From Marivita sp. (GTDB taxonomy: Bacteria > Pseudomonadota > Alphaproteobacteria > Rhodobacterales > Rhodobacteraceae): 58,384 nt of DNA. Numbering within the stretch: position 1 is the stretch's first letter; each line of letters begins with the position of its first letter. Positions 15,486-24,235 of this stretch are shown here, piece by piece. The stretch covers positions 1 through 58,384 of the forward strand of contig NZ_JAIPUT010000026.1 of the NCBI RefSeq assembly GCF_020055635.1. The letters are read 5' to 3'. The notes under the pieces are model-generated. The model searched no databases. It worked only from the letters and a program-made list of their open reading frames with translations, and was not told the DNA's origin. The translations under genes were made by a program, and so were the position numbers.

Positions 15486-16664
15486 ATGCGAAACACGTCT
15501 GTTGCGTGCGCCGTCGCCTGTGCGATGGGCCTTGGGCTCGGCTCGGCCTCAAGCGCCCAGGTCGAGGTGGCGGTCCACTATCTCAAGCAGGTCGTGGAGG
15601 CGCCGCCAACCCTGTCGAACCTCGATCCGATCCCGGACGACCTGGGCCTGCGGGGGGCCGAGCTCGGGCTGGAAGACAACATCACCACCGGGCGCTTCCT
15701 GGGGCAGACCTACACGCTCGCCGTGACCGAGGTGGCCCCCGACGGAGATTTCGCAGGGGCCGCCCGCGCGGCACTGGCAGAGGGCGATCTGCTGGTGCTG
15801 GATGCGCCGGCCGACATGGTGACCGCGGTGGCCGATCTTCCCGAGGCGGCGGCAGCGCTGCTGTTCAATGCCGGGGCTGCGGATGTCGCGCTGCGCGGCG
15901 ACCGGTGCCGGGCGAACCTGCTGCACACCCTGCCCTCCTACGCGATGAAGGCCGATGCGCTGATGCAGTTCTTCGTGCAGCGCCGCTGGGACGACATCGC
16001 GCTGATCGCGGGCGACCGCCCCGACGACCAGGCCTGGGCCGACACGCTGGAGGCCTCGGCGCGCAAGTTCGGGCTGTCCTTCGGCGCGCGCAAGACCTGG
16101 GCCTTCGACGCCGACATGCGCCGCAACGCGTCCCAGGAAGTGCCGCTCTTCACCCAGGACCTGGGCGAGTACGACGTGCTGCTGGTGGCCGACGCAGCCG
16201 ATGATTTCGCGCGCTACATCTCGTTCAACACCTGGCGGCCCCGGCCTGTTGCAGGCTCCGAAGGGCTGCGCCCGGTCACATGGCACCGCGTGGTCGAGGC
16301 CTGGGGGGCCGCGCAGCTTCAGTCGCGGTTCGAAGACCTGGCCGAGCGCCCGATGCAGGACCGCGATTATGCCACATGGGCGGCGCTGCGCGCCATCGGA
16401 GAGGCCGTCACCCGCACGGGCGCGGCAGACGCCGGAACCCTGCGCGGCTACATGCTGTCCGAGGACTTCGAACTGGCCGGCTTCAAGGGCCGCCCGCTGA
16501 CCTTCCGCAGCTGGAACGGCCAACTGCGCCAGCCGATCCCGCTGGTGCATGAACGCGCGCTGGTGGCGCAGGCCCCGCTCGAAGGCTTCCTGCACCAGCG
16601 CACCGAACTGGACACGCTGGGCCTCGATCTGCCCGAAAGCGGCTGCACCGCCTTCGAAAACTGA
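15486..16664 (+). CDS. PQQ-system ABC transporter substrate-binding protein (LutA-like)
   Basis: A 392-aa periplasmic protein with a signal peptide (cleavage near SSAQ). It belongs to the branched-chain-amino-acid-receptor-like family found in PQQ-dependent alcohol dehydrogenase ABC systems. The order binding protein, YVTN propeller, small protein, ATPase, ABC-2 permease resembles the set named lut in Methylorubrum, which is implicated in lanthanide handling (from memory, not a search). The ATG at 15486 has GGGAGGA upstream. It is divergent from pedF and the first gene of a five- or six-gene plus-strand operon. Confidence 0.78.
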   Translation: MRNTSVACAVACAMGLGLGSASSAQVEVAVHYLKQVVEAPPTLSNLDPIPDDLGLRGAELGLEDNITTGRFLGQTYTLAVTEVAPDGDFAGAARAALAEGDLLVLDAPADMVTAVADLPEAAAALLFNAGAADVALRGDRCRANLLHTLPSYAMKADALMQFFVQRRWDDIALIAGDRPDDQAWADTLEASARKFGLSFGARKTWAFDADMRRNASQEVPLFTQDLGEYDVLLVADAADDFARYISFNTWRPRPVAGSEGLRPVTWHRVVEAWGAAQLQSRFEDLAERPMQDRDYATWAALRAIGEAVTRTGAADAGTLRGYMLSEDFELAGFKGRPLTFRSWNGQLRQPIPLVHERALVAQAPLEGFLHQRTELDTLGLDLPESGCTAFEN

Positions 16665-16690
16665 GGGCATCTTCATCTTGCCTGGTAAAC

Positions 16691-16718
16691 TCCGGGGGTC
16701 CGGGGGCAGCGCCCCCGG
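16691..16718. repeat. Intergenic palindrome element, partial copy 3
   Basis: TCCGGGGGTCCGGGGGC pairs in part with GCCCCCGG (hairpin about 16700-16718). This matches the central module of the elements at 9154 and 18261 without the AT-rich and GCGTCGACGC modules. It lies inside the operon between the binding-protein and propeller genes, where it could be an RNA processing or stability hairpin. Confidence 0.55.
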
Positions 16719-16748
16719 TCCGCCAGCAACCCAAAAGGACCGACTCCG

Positions 16749-17717
16749 ATGAAACTGCCGATCCTCACCACCCTGACCGCCGCCCTGCTGTCGAGCACGG
16801 CCCTGGCGGACGAGATCTGGGTGACCAATGAGAAAGACGACACGATCAGCGTGATCGACATCGAGACGCTTGAAGTCGTGCGCACGATCGAAACCGGCGA
16901 ACGCCCGCGCGGGATCACCTTTTCCAAGGATTTCTCGGTGGTCTACATCTGCGCCTCGGACAGCGATTCGGTGCAGGTGATGGACCCGGACACCGGCGAG
17001 ATCCTGCATGACCTGCCCTCGGGAGAAGACCCCGAACAGTTCGTGCTGGCTCCGGACAACCGCCATCTCTACATCGCCAACGAGGACGATGCGATCACCA
17101 CCGTGGTCGACACCGTCACGCGCACCGTCGTGGCGCAGATCGACGTCGGCATCGAACCCGAAGGCATGGCGGTCAGCCCCGATGGCAAGATCGCCATCAC
17201 CACCTCGGAAACCACCAACATGGCGCATTGGATCGACACCGAAACCCAGCAGTTGTTCGCCAACACTCTGGTGGATTCGCGCCCCCGTCATGCCGAATTC
17301 GTCAAGGACGGCACCGAGCTCTGGGTGAGTTCCGAAATCGGCGGCACCATCACCGTGTTCGACGTGGCGACCCAGACCGAAAAGGCCAAGATCGAATTCG
17401 AGGTGGCCAACATTCACCCCGACCGCGTGCAGCCTGTGGGCTTTGAATTCACCGCCGGGGACACACATGCCTTTGTCGCCCTGGGACCGTCGAACCACGT
17501 GGCGGTCGTCAATTCGGACAGCTACGAGGTCGAGGATTACATCCTTGTCGGCCGCCGGGTCTGGCACATGGATTTCAACGCCGACCGGACGCAGCTTTTC
17601 ACCACCAACGGCGTGTCCGGCGACGTCACCGTGGTCGATGTGGCCAGCCGCAAGGCGATCAAGAGCATCAAGGTGGGCCGTTTCCCCTGGGGGGCCGCGT
17701 TCCGGCCGACCGAGTGA
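16749..17717 (+). CDS. PQQ-dependent catabolism-associated YVTN beta-propeller protein
   Basis: A 322-aa periplasmic protein with a signal peptide (cleavage near ALADE). Repeats of the type VTNEKDDTISVIDIETLEVV and GKIAITTSETTNMAHWID mark a seven-bladed YVTN-type propeller. It belongs to the propeller family that accompanies ABC transporters in PQQ alcohol oxidation loci. The role is not proven; a ligand- or metal-binding periplasmic component is the usual proposal. A possible interaction with lanthanide or PQQ is inference. Confidence 0.82.
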   Translation: MKLPILTTLTAALLSSTALADEIWVTNEKDDTISVIDIETLEVVRTIETGERPRGITFSKDFSVVYICASDSDSVQVMDPDTGEILHDLPSGEDPEQFVLAPDNRHLYIANEDDAITTVVDTVTRTVVAQIDVGIEPEGMAVSPDGKIAITTSETTNMAHWIDTETQQLFANTLVDSRPRHAEFVKDGTELWVSSEIGGTITVFDVATQTEKAKIEFEVANIHPDRVQPVGFEFTAGDTHAFVALGPSNHVAVVNSDSYEVEDYILVGRRVWHMDFNADRTQLFTTNGVSGDVTVVDVASRKAIKSIKVGRFPWGAAFRPTE

Positions 17718-17791
17718 GCAGTCGCACCGGACCATCCCAATTCTGTTTGTCACCTGACAGCAATCGCGTTTCACACATGACGGAGTTTTCA

Positions 17792-18238
17792 ATGAAACAG
17801 ACCCTTGCCGCCCTTGGCCTTGCCCTCCTCACCCCCGCGCTTGTCCTTGCCGATGGCGCCCCGCGCGAAGACTGGGGCCGCGCCGGCATCCTGTCCTCGG
17901 CCAACAAGGCCGATCTGCCGCCGATCACGCTCAGTTCCGGCATGCCTCTGGCGGACGCGCCCTGGGTGCTGACCTCGGGCACCTACTACGAGTTCGAGAT
18001 CGAGGGCGACGGATCGGCCGAACTGGCGCTGGAGGGATCGGAATTCTTTCGCGCCATCTGGATCGACGAGATCGTGGTGAACGATCTGGAAATCCGGCCC
18101 ATCGGAGTGAATTCCATCGAATTCGACGATGCCGGCTCCATGGAAATCGGTTTCGTGGCGATCAAACCCGGTGAATATTTCCTGCGCATTCCCGGCTCGA
18201 CCGGCGAGACGCAGCGGTTGGGGATCACCATCGAATAG
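17792..18238 (+). CDS. Secreted beta-rich protein of the PQQ/lut-like operon
   Basis: A 148-aa protein with a signal peptide (MKQTLAALGLALLTPALVLA). The mature part is acidic and beta-strand-like, ending GEYFLRIPGSTGETQ, reminiscent of a cupredoxin fold but with no Cys and no obvious copper ligand set. It takes the place where other PQQ loci often encode a CxxCW protein. The ATG at 17792 has GGAG 7 nt upstream; an alternative start lies 5 codons earlier. It lies between the propeller and ATPase genes, so it is probably a functional component. I do not recognise a named family. Confidence 0.65.
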   Translation: MKQTLAALGLALLTPALVLADGAPREDWGRAGILSSANKADLPPITLSSGMPLADAPWVLTSGTYYEFEIEGDGSAELALEGSEFFRAIWIDEIVVNDLEIRPIGVNSIEFDDAGSMEIGFVAIKPGEYFLRIPGSTGETQRLGITIE

Positions 18239-18260
18239 GCGGGCCGGGGATTTGGCGCGA

Positions 18261-18351
18261 ACGATGCGTCGACGCATCGTTGATTTTCCGTTACCGGAAA
18301 ATTGGGGGCTCCGCCCCCGCGCCTTCGGCGCTCCCCCGGGATATTTTTGAA
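18261..18351. repeat. Intergenic palindrome element, copy 2 (inverted)
   Basis: A perfect palindrome, ACGATGCGTCGACGCATCGT (18261-18280), is followed by a GATTTTCCG/CGGAAAAT stem, a GGGGGC/GCCCCC hairpin (18304-18318), a CGCGCC/GGCGC hairpin and CCCCCGGGATATTTTTGAA. It has the same modules as 9154-9254 in reverse order and orientation. It lies between genes of one operon, upstream of the ATPase gene. Confidence 0.75.
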
Positions 18352-18378
18352 CCAGAGAAGACAGGACGGACAGCGCGG

Positions 18379-19095
18379 ATGAGTTTGCAGGTTGCCGGAC
18401 TGTCGTTCTCCTATGGCGGCAAGATCGCGTTGGAAGACGTGACCTTCGAGGTCGATGCCGGGCGCTTTGCGGCGCTGCTGGGGCCGAACGGGGCGGGCAA
18501 GTCCACGTTGTTTTCCCTGATGACGCGGTTGTTCGGCACGCAGGGTGGTTCGATTTCCATCGCCGGGCATGATCTGGCGGTCGCGCCTCTGGCGGCGATG
18601 GCGGATCTGGGGGTGGTCTTTCAGCAGACGACGCTCGACCTGGATCTGACGGTGCGGCAGAACCTGCGCTATTTCGCGGCCCTGCACGGTCTTTCGGGAC
18701 GCGAGGCGGACCGGCGAAGTGACGCGGCGCTGGAGCGCTTGGGGATGGCGGAACGGGCGGGCGAGAAGGCGCGGGCCCTGAACGGCGGGCATCGGCGGCG
18801 GACCGAGATTGCGCGGGCCTTGTTGCATGATCCCAAGGTATTGCTGCTGGACGAGCCGACGGTCGGTCTGGACGCCACGACGCGGGCGGCGTTGACGCGT
18901 CATATCCACGATCTGTGTGGTGATACCGGCGTGACGGTACTTTGGGCCACGCATCTGACCGACGAGGTGTCGGAGGATGACCAGGTGATCCTGCTGCATC
19001 GCGGGCGGGTGCTGGCGGATGGGCGTTGCGGGGCATTGCGCGGCGCGGCGTCGCTGCCCGCCTATTTCGCGCAGATGACGGGCGCGGCTGCATGA
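18379..19095 (+). CDS. PQQ-system ABC transporter ATPase (LutE-like)
   Basis: A 238-aa ABC ATPase. Walker A is GPNGAGKST (residues 35-43), the Q-loop lies in VVFQQTTLD, and Walker B is VLLLDEPT with a switch His in ATHL. The signature motif is LNGGHRRR instead of LSGGQ; I recall this variant as typical of the ATPases of PQQ-dependent alcohol dehydrogenase loci. It overlaps the permease gene by 4 nt (ATGA). Confidence 0.85.
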   Translation: MSLQVAGLSFSYGGKIALEDVTFEVDAGRFAALLGPNGAGKSTLFSLMTRLFGTQGGSISIAGHDLAVAPLAAMADLGVVFQQTTLDLDLTVRQNLRYFAALHGLSGREADRRSDAALERLGMAERAGEKARALNGGHRRRTEIARALLHDPKVLLLDEPTVGLDATTRAALTRHIHDLCGDTGVTVLWATHLTDEVSEDDQVILLHRGRVLADGRCGALRGAASLPAYFAQMTGAAA

Positions 19096-19892
19096 GCGGT
19101 GTCCGCCATGCCCTGGTCGCGATGCGGGCGATCGTGATCCGCGAGGCGCTGCGCTTCGTGCATCAGCGCGAGCGCTTCGTGGCGGCGCTGGTGCGGCCCT
19201 TGGTGTGGTTGCTGGTTTTTGCCGCCGGGTTTCGGGCGGCATTGGGGTTGTCGATCAGCCCGCCCTACCAGACCTATATCACCTACGAGACCTATATCGT
19301 GCCGGGGCTGTGCGGGATGATCCTGCTGTTCAACGGGATGCAATCGTCGCTGAGCCTTGTCTATGACCGCGAGATGGGCTCGATGCGGTTGTTGCTGACG
19401 GCGCCGCTGTCGCGGGCGTGGCTCTTGTTCAGCAAGCTCCTGGGGAGCACGATCATCTCGATCCTGCAGGTCTATGCGTTCCTCTTGGTGGCGTGGCTGT
19501 TCGATATCACGTTGCCCGGCTGGGGCTATGTCGCCGCCCTGCCCGCGCTGGTGCTGGCGGGGTTGATGCTGGGGGCGTTGGGGCTGGCATTGTCGAGTTT
19601 CATCAAGCAGCTGGAGAATTTCGCAGGGGTGATGAATTTCGTCATCTTCCCGATGTTCTTTCTCTCCTCCGCGCTCTACCCGCTGTGGAAGATGGCGGAG
19701 AGTTCGGAGCTGTTGCACGATATCTGCGCGGCCAATCCGTTCACCCACGCGGTCGAGCTGATCCGGTTCGCGCTTTATGTCGAGGTGAACCCGATGGCGC
19801 TTTTGTGGACGCTGCTGGCGACTGTGGCCTTCATGGCCCTTGCAGTATGGGGATATGACCCGGCGCGCGGGATGATGACGCGCAAGGGGTGA
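19092..19892 (+). CDS. ABC-2 type permease of the PQQ/lut-like system
   Basis: A 266-aa integral membrane protein with about six hydrophobic segments and the ABC-2 family pattern (SLVYDREMGSMRLLLTAPLSR before the central helices, NPFTHAVELIRFAL near the end). ABC-2 permeases are commonly exporters, so the direction of transport by this system, which also has a periplasmic binding protein, is not obvious. The start at 19092 is set by the 4-nt overlap with the ATPase gene. Confidence 0.83.
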   Translation: MSGVRHALVAMRAIVIREALRFVHQRERFVAALVRPLVWLLVFAAGFRAALGLSISPPYQTYITYETYIVPGLCGMILLFNGMQSSLSLVYDREMGSMRLLLTAPLSRAWLLFSKLLGSTIISILQVYAFLLVAWLFDITLPGWGYVAALPALVLAGLMLGALGLALSSFIKQLENFAGVMNFVIFPMFFLSSALYPLWKMAESSELLHDICAANPFTHAVELIRFALYVEVNPMALLWTLLATVAFMALAVWGYDPARGMMTRKG

Positions 19893-19945
19893 TCTACGAC
19901 CATAGAAAGGGTGATCGAAAGCGTGGATTGCGATAGGATTGCGAC

Positions 19946-20500
19946 ATGAGACATATCCTGATCCCGTTGAGCTGCGCGCTTGCGCTGAGTGCCCCCGCCC
20001 TTTGGGCCGAACCCGAGGACGATGATCCGGGGGGTGTGCTGAACCCCGACGAGATGACCTGGCAATCCATGCTGGACCGTGCCGAGAAAGGCGAGACCGG
20101 CATGGTGCTCTGTTCGACCGGGTACATGATGACCAAGTCCGGGGATCACGCGACGGCGCGGGCGCTGTTCGAGAATTGTGCCAATGCCGGCTATACCGGG
20201 GCGATGACCTGGATGAGCCAGCTCGACAACAACGGGCTGGGCGGGGAGTATGACCCCGATGCCAGTGCCGCCTGGGACCGGCAGGCGGCGGAACTGGGCG
20301 ACCCGGTGGGCAAGTTCAACCACGGGCTGAACCTGATGCGCGGGCACGGCATCGCCAGGGACGAGGCGCTGGGGCGGCGCTTTGTCGATGAGGCCGCCGC
20401 GGAAGGACTGCCGGTGGCCCGGCGGTTGCAGGGCGCGGGCTATGATCTGGACGAGGTCACGCCGGATGCCGACAACTGGAAATACGCGCCGGTGTTCTAG
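19946..20500 (+). CDS. Secreted Sel1-repeat-like protein
   Basis: A 184-aa protein with a signal peptide (cleavage near LWAEP). Short helical repeats such as ATARALFENCANAGYTGAMTWMSQL and GRRFVDEAAAEGLPVARRLQ resemble Sel1/TPR-like repeats, which are protein-interaction modules. It follows the ABC-2 permease after 53 nt and is probably the tail of the same operon. No enzymatic motif is present, and a role in the quinoprotein system is inference from position. Confidence 0.68.
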   Translation: MRHILIPLSCALALSAPALWAEPEDDDPGGVLNPDEMTWQSMLDRAEKGETGMVLCSTGYMMTKSGDHATARALFENCANAGYTGAMTWMSQLDNNGLGGEYDPDASAAWDRQAAELGDPVGKFNHGLNLMRGHGIARDEALGRRFVDEAAAEGLPVARRLQGAGYDLDEVTPDADNWKYAPVF

Positions 20501-20575
20501 GCGCAGGCCCGTTGGAACCGGAAGACCGCTGCGCGTTCCGCGCCCTACCCGGATCGGTCGTTTCCGACAAACGGG

Positions 20576-21274
20576 TCACGCGCCCGCCAGGGATTTGGCG
20601 ACAAGGAACGCCCCCTTGAGGATCGCGAACAGCAGGCCCGACAGGGCGAAAACCCCGGCTGCTCCGATCAGTGTTCCGACAATCGCCGCCACCCCGTCCC
20701 GTTCGAGGACCGCCAGTGCCAGGATCGCGATGGCAAGGGCGGGTATGCTGTTGCCGAAGGGGATCGGCAGGAACAGGATCATGGCGAGAACCAGGGCCAG
20801 ACAGCCGATTACCTGCTCTGCCGGTCCGGTTGTCATCCAGGTCAGCCGTGGTCCGACCATGCGCTCGACCCGTCGTATCGATGGCAGCACCCGCTGAAGC
20901 ATCCTGCTGAAATCGATGCGCTGAAGCGATCTGCTGCGAATGATCTCGGGCAGCCATGGCTGGTCCCGGCCCCGCATCAGTTGCCAGGACAGGAAAAGCA
21001 GAGGTGCGCCAAGCACAGCGGAAATCCCCGGGATCGCGATGGGCAAGGCGACCGGCACCGCGAACAGAAAGAGCAGCGCACCGAAGGCGCGGTTTCCGAA
21101 ACCGTCGATCAGCTGTCCAAGCGAAAGGCGTTCGTCAGGCAAGGCTGCTGCCTCGGCAACCGCCTGAAGAATGTTCGACAAGCGCTGCGGCTGGCCACCA
21201 ACGTCAGGATCGAACGGGCCCTGGACCGGGGCGGGATCGGGTGCACCGGGATGCGAAGGCATGATCTGTCTCAT
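20576..21274 (-). CDS. exoD: ExoD-family membrane protein
   Basis: A 232-aa protein of the exopolysaccharide synthesis ExoD family. A cytoplasmic N-terminal ~60 residues (SLGQLIDGFGNRAFGALLFLFAVP is the family hallmark) is followed by four or so membrane segments. Its biochemical role is unclear. In rhizobia exoD affects alkali tolerance and exopolysaccharide. It is the last gene of the CaCA-small protein-SecDF leftward cluster, 65 nt after secDF. Confidence 0.82.
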   Translation of the reverse strand: MRQIMPSHPGAPDPAPVQGPFDPDVGGQPQRLSNILQAVAEAAALPDERLSLGQLIDGFGNRAFGALLFLFAVPVALPIAIPGISAVLGAPLLFLSWQLMRGRDQPWLPEIIRSRSLQRIDFSRMLQRVLPSIRRVERMVGPRLTWMTTGPAEQVIGCLALVLAMILFLPIPFGNSIPALAIAILALAVLERDGVAAIVGTLIGAAGVFALSGLLFAILKGAFLVAKSLAGA

Positions 21275-21339
21275 GGATGTAATCCGGATATGTCGTGTGA
21301 CGTGGCGCCGGGAACGCCCTGCCCCCGGCGCGCCTGGTT

Positions 21340-23814
21340 CTATCCCAGTTGCCGACCCGGTTGCCCGAAGGAGGCGCTGGTCATGCCGTCCGGGCTGTGC
21401 GCCGCGAGCCAGGCCAGGATCGGCCCGGACACGAAAAGCGAGGAACCCGTTGCGATGATCACGCCCGCGATCAGGGGCCAGGCGAATCCGCCAACCGCAG
21501 ACCCGCCCCAGAGCGCCATCGGGAGCAAGGCCCCCAGCGTCGTGCCGGAGGTCAGGATGCAGCGGCCCAGAACCTGGTTGAGACTGCGGTCGATCACCTC
21601 GGAGAGCGGGGCTGCACCGCCCCTGCGCAGGTGTTCGCGGATGCGGTCATAGACCACCACCTTGTCGTTCACCGAATAGCCGATCAGCGTCAGCAGCGCG
21701 ACCAGCGTTGTCAGGTTCACCTCCCACCCGGTCACCACGATGACACCCAGGGTCTTGGTCAGATCGAGCAGCAGCACCAGGATCGCGCCCGCCGCGAAAT
21801 GCCACTCGAACCGCACCCAGATATAGGCAAACATCGCAAGGAGCGCGAGGCCGAGGGCGATCATTCCTGTGCTGGCCAGTTCCGCGCTGATCGTGGGGCC
21901 GACGAGGTCGATCTGGTCGAACATCGCGCCTGGCACTGCCTGATGTGCGGCGGCTTCCACTGCGGCGACCATTGCGGGCCCCGCGTCGCCCTGCACCCGG
22001 ATCAACGCCTCGGTCGCGTCACCGAAGGCCTGAAGGCTTGCGTCCCCGGGCACACCTGCGTCGAGGGCCGCGCGCAGGTCCGCAAGGGGCAGCAATGTGT
22101 CCGAACGCAGGATCATCTGAACCCCGCCGGTGAAGTCTATGCCGAAATTCGGCCCCGGAAGCACCAGAGCCACCAACGATCCCAGCGACAGGACTGCCGA
22201 CAGGGCAAGCGCCAGCCTGCCCCGCCGCATGAACGCGACCACACCGGGCACCGGAACGCCACCTGTGAGCGGGGCAATCGCAAGCCGCGCGGGTTTGCGG
22301 CGACGCACCAGCGCCTCCATCATCATCCGCATCAGCACCACGGCGGTGAACATCGAGATCAGGATGCCGAGACTCATGGTGACGGCAAATCCGCGGATCG
22401 CGCCCGCGCCGAACAGGAACAGCACGACCATCGCCAGCAGCGTCGTGATGTTGGCGTCGAGGATCGTTGCCCAGGCACGGGCGTAGCCCTGGGTCAGCGC
22501 GGTGATGGCATTTGCCCCTCTGGCAGTTTCTTCGCGGATCCGGCTGAAGATCAGGATGTTGCTGTCCACCGCGATGCCCAGACACAGGATGATCCCCGCG
22601 ATGCCCGGCAGTGTCAGCGTGGCCCCGATCAGCCCGAGCGCCGTCAGAGTCAGCATCACGTTGATCCCGAGAATGGCGCTCGCCAGAAGCCCCCAGCCGC
22701 CGTAAAGCGCGACCATGATCGCCACCACCAGCGCGAGACCCACAGCGCCCGCGACGAGGCCCGACGCGATGGAATCCGCGCCAAGCGCCGCGCCGACGCT
22801 GCGCTCTTCGATCACCTCGAGCGAGGCGGGCAACGCGCCCGAACTCAGCAGCACCGCCAGCGTCTGGGCCTCTTGCAGCGTGAAATCGCCGGTGATCTGG
22901 CCCTGCCCGCCCGAAATCACGGTCTGGATCACCGGCGCGGTCAGGATGTCGCCGTCAAGCACGACGGCAAACCGCTGGCCGATATGGGCGGCGGTGATGT
23001 CGGAAAACGCGATCGCGCCCTGCCGGTCGAAGGCAAAGGTCACCATCGGCTGCCCGGTGTCCGGGTCGAAGGCCGAGGCCGCGCGGTCCAGCCGGTCGCC
23101 GGACAGCGCGATGTGGTCTTCGACCGGGAGGCTGCCGCTGCCATCGCGCATCGGCAGCACCGAAACGCCGGCGCCGGGTCGGGCCGCCACCATCTGAAAG
23201 CTCATCTTCGCGGTGGACCCCAGAAGGGCACGAAGCTGCGCCGGGTTCTCGACGCCGGGCATCTGCACGAGGATGCGATCCTTGCCCACCCGGCTGATCA
23301 TGGGTTCGGACACGCCGACCTGATCGACCCTGTGGCGGATCACCTCGAGACTGCTGTCTGCCGCCCGGCTCGCGGCGCGGTCCAGACCCGCACCGGTCAG
23401 GGTCAGGCGCAGGAGGCCGTCGGACAGGTCCACGGTAAAGTCCGGAGGGCTGCCCGGCGTGGCGGTTGCACTGGCCGCGCGCTGCATGGCGGCCATCAGC
23501 GTGTCATCCGCGGGAACGAGAAGCGCCAGATTTTCACTCCGGATCGTCTTCGGGTCGAGAGCCTGGGCCTGCATCTCGGCCACAAGGCTGTTGCGCAGGT
23601 CTTGCAGACGCGATTGGGAGAGGTCGTCGCGGTCCACGGCAAGCAGCAGGTGGGCGCCGCCCTGAAGGTCGAGCCCCAGCGAAACCGTCTGGCTGGTCGC
23701 CCAGTCCGGCAAGCTGTTTCGCAAGGTCGCGGGAAGAAAGTTGGGAAGAGCGGTCGCAACTGCCAGAAGCAGAAGGACAGCATAGGTCATCACGACCCAT
23801 TTCGGTCGGCGCAT
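21340..23814 (-). CDS. secDF: Fused protein translocase subunit SecDF
   Basis: An 824-aa single-chain SecD-SecF. Residues 1 to about 520 are SecD: N-terminal helix, GLDLQGGAHLLL, a large periplasmic P1 domain, six helices with GIAVDSNILIFSR. The SecF half starts at about 540 (FGIDFTGGVQ, then GYSVNDKVVVYDRIREHLRR). Acidic residues used for proton-driven export (in LDLQGG, VDSN and VNDK motifs) are present. Many Rhodobacteraceae carry separate secD and secF, so this fused copy in an accessory operon may be a second system. It lies 46 nt after a small secreted-protein gene. Confidence 0.9.
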   Translation of the reverse strand: MRRPKWVVMTYAVLLLLAVATALPNFLPATLRNSLPDWATSQTVSLGLDLQGGAHLLLAVDRDDLSQSRLQDLRNSLVAEMQAQALDPKTIRSENLALLVPADDTLMAAMQRAASATATPGSPPDFTVDLSDGLLRLTLTGAGLDRAASRAADSSLEVIRHRVDQVGVSEPMISRVGKDRILVQMPGVENPAQLRALLGSTAKMSFQMVAARPGAGVSVLPMRDGSGSLPVEDHIALSGDRLDRAASAFDPDTGQPMVTFAFDRQGAIAFSDITAAHIGQRFAVVLDGDILTAPVIQTVISGGQGQITGDFTLQEAQTLAVLLSSGALPASLEVIEERSVGAALGADSIASGLVAGAVGLALVVAIMVALYGGWGLLASAILGINVMLTLTALGLIGATLTLPGIAGIILCLGIAVDSNILIFSRIREETARGANAITALTQGYARAWATILDANITTLLAMVVLFLFGAGAIRGFAVTMSLGILISMFTAVVLMRMMMEALVRRRKPARLAIAPLTGGVPVPGVVAFMRRGRLALALSAVLSLGSLVALVLPGPNFGIDFTGGVQMILRSDTLLPLADLRAALDAGVPGDASLQAFGDATEALIRVQGDAGPAMVAAVEAAAHQAVPGAMFDQIDLVGPTISAELASTGMIALGLALLAMFAYIWVRFEWHFAAGAILVLLLDLTKTLGVIVVTGWEVNLTTLVALLTLIGYSVNDKVVVYDRIREHLRRGGAAPLSEVIDRSLNQVLGRCILTSGTTLGALLPMALWGGSAVGGFAWPLIAGVIIATGSSLFVSGPILAWLAAHSPDGMTSASFGQPGRQLG

Positions 23815-23860
23815 GTGCGGGATCCATTACCTGAGAGACAAGACTGACGAAACGAAGGCG

Positions 23861-24235
23861 TCAGGTCTCGGGCGGCGCCCTGCCCTGCGGATGATGAAGG
23901 ATGGTGCCCGCGACCACGGCGCGGGGCCGGTCCGGCCACAGCCGCGACCAGGTGATCGGGGGCCGGACCGCGACCGTCGACCAGCGCGCCAGGGCGGGCG
24001 ACGCGGTGTCGTCCCCCGGATGCGCGCGGGCCAGGTGCCGCTGAACGTTCAGGAGGCCATCGGACGACCCGGCCTGAACCTGCGCAACTGGCGCGGCATG
24101 ATCCATTGTTGCGAGGGGTTGGCCCTGCGGCGCTCCGAACAGGAGCAGCGCCAGCACCGCGAGAAACCGCAGCAGGACCCCGCCCGGCCGCATCGGGGCC
24201 GGACGCAAGTGCCCGCAGGTTGGCGCGGGTGTCAT
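23861..24235 (-). CDS. Small hypothetical protein with signal-like N terminus
   Basis: A 124-aa protein with one hydrophobic segment (VLLRFLAVLALLLFG) and a Pro/Arg/His-rich remainder without recognisable domain. The ATG at 24235 overlaps the CaCA antiporter stop by 4 nt (ATGA), which argues for real translation, and secDF follows 46 nt later. It may be a secreted or membrane-anchored accessory factor of this operon; the function is unknown. Confidence 0.55.
   Translation of the reverse strand: MTPAPTCGHLRPAPMRPGGVLLRFLAVLALLLFGAPQGQPLATMDHAAPVAQVQAGSSDGLLNVQRHLARAHPGDDTASPALARWSTVAVRPPITWSRLWPDRPRAVVAGTILHHPQGRAPPET

Noticed and set aside
21349-23847. 832-codon plus-strand frame opposite secDF
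   Set aside because: It is a shadow frame, because the minus strand encodes complete SecD and SecF motifs.
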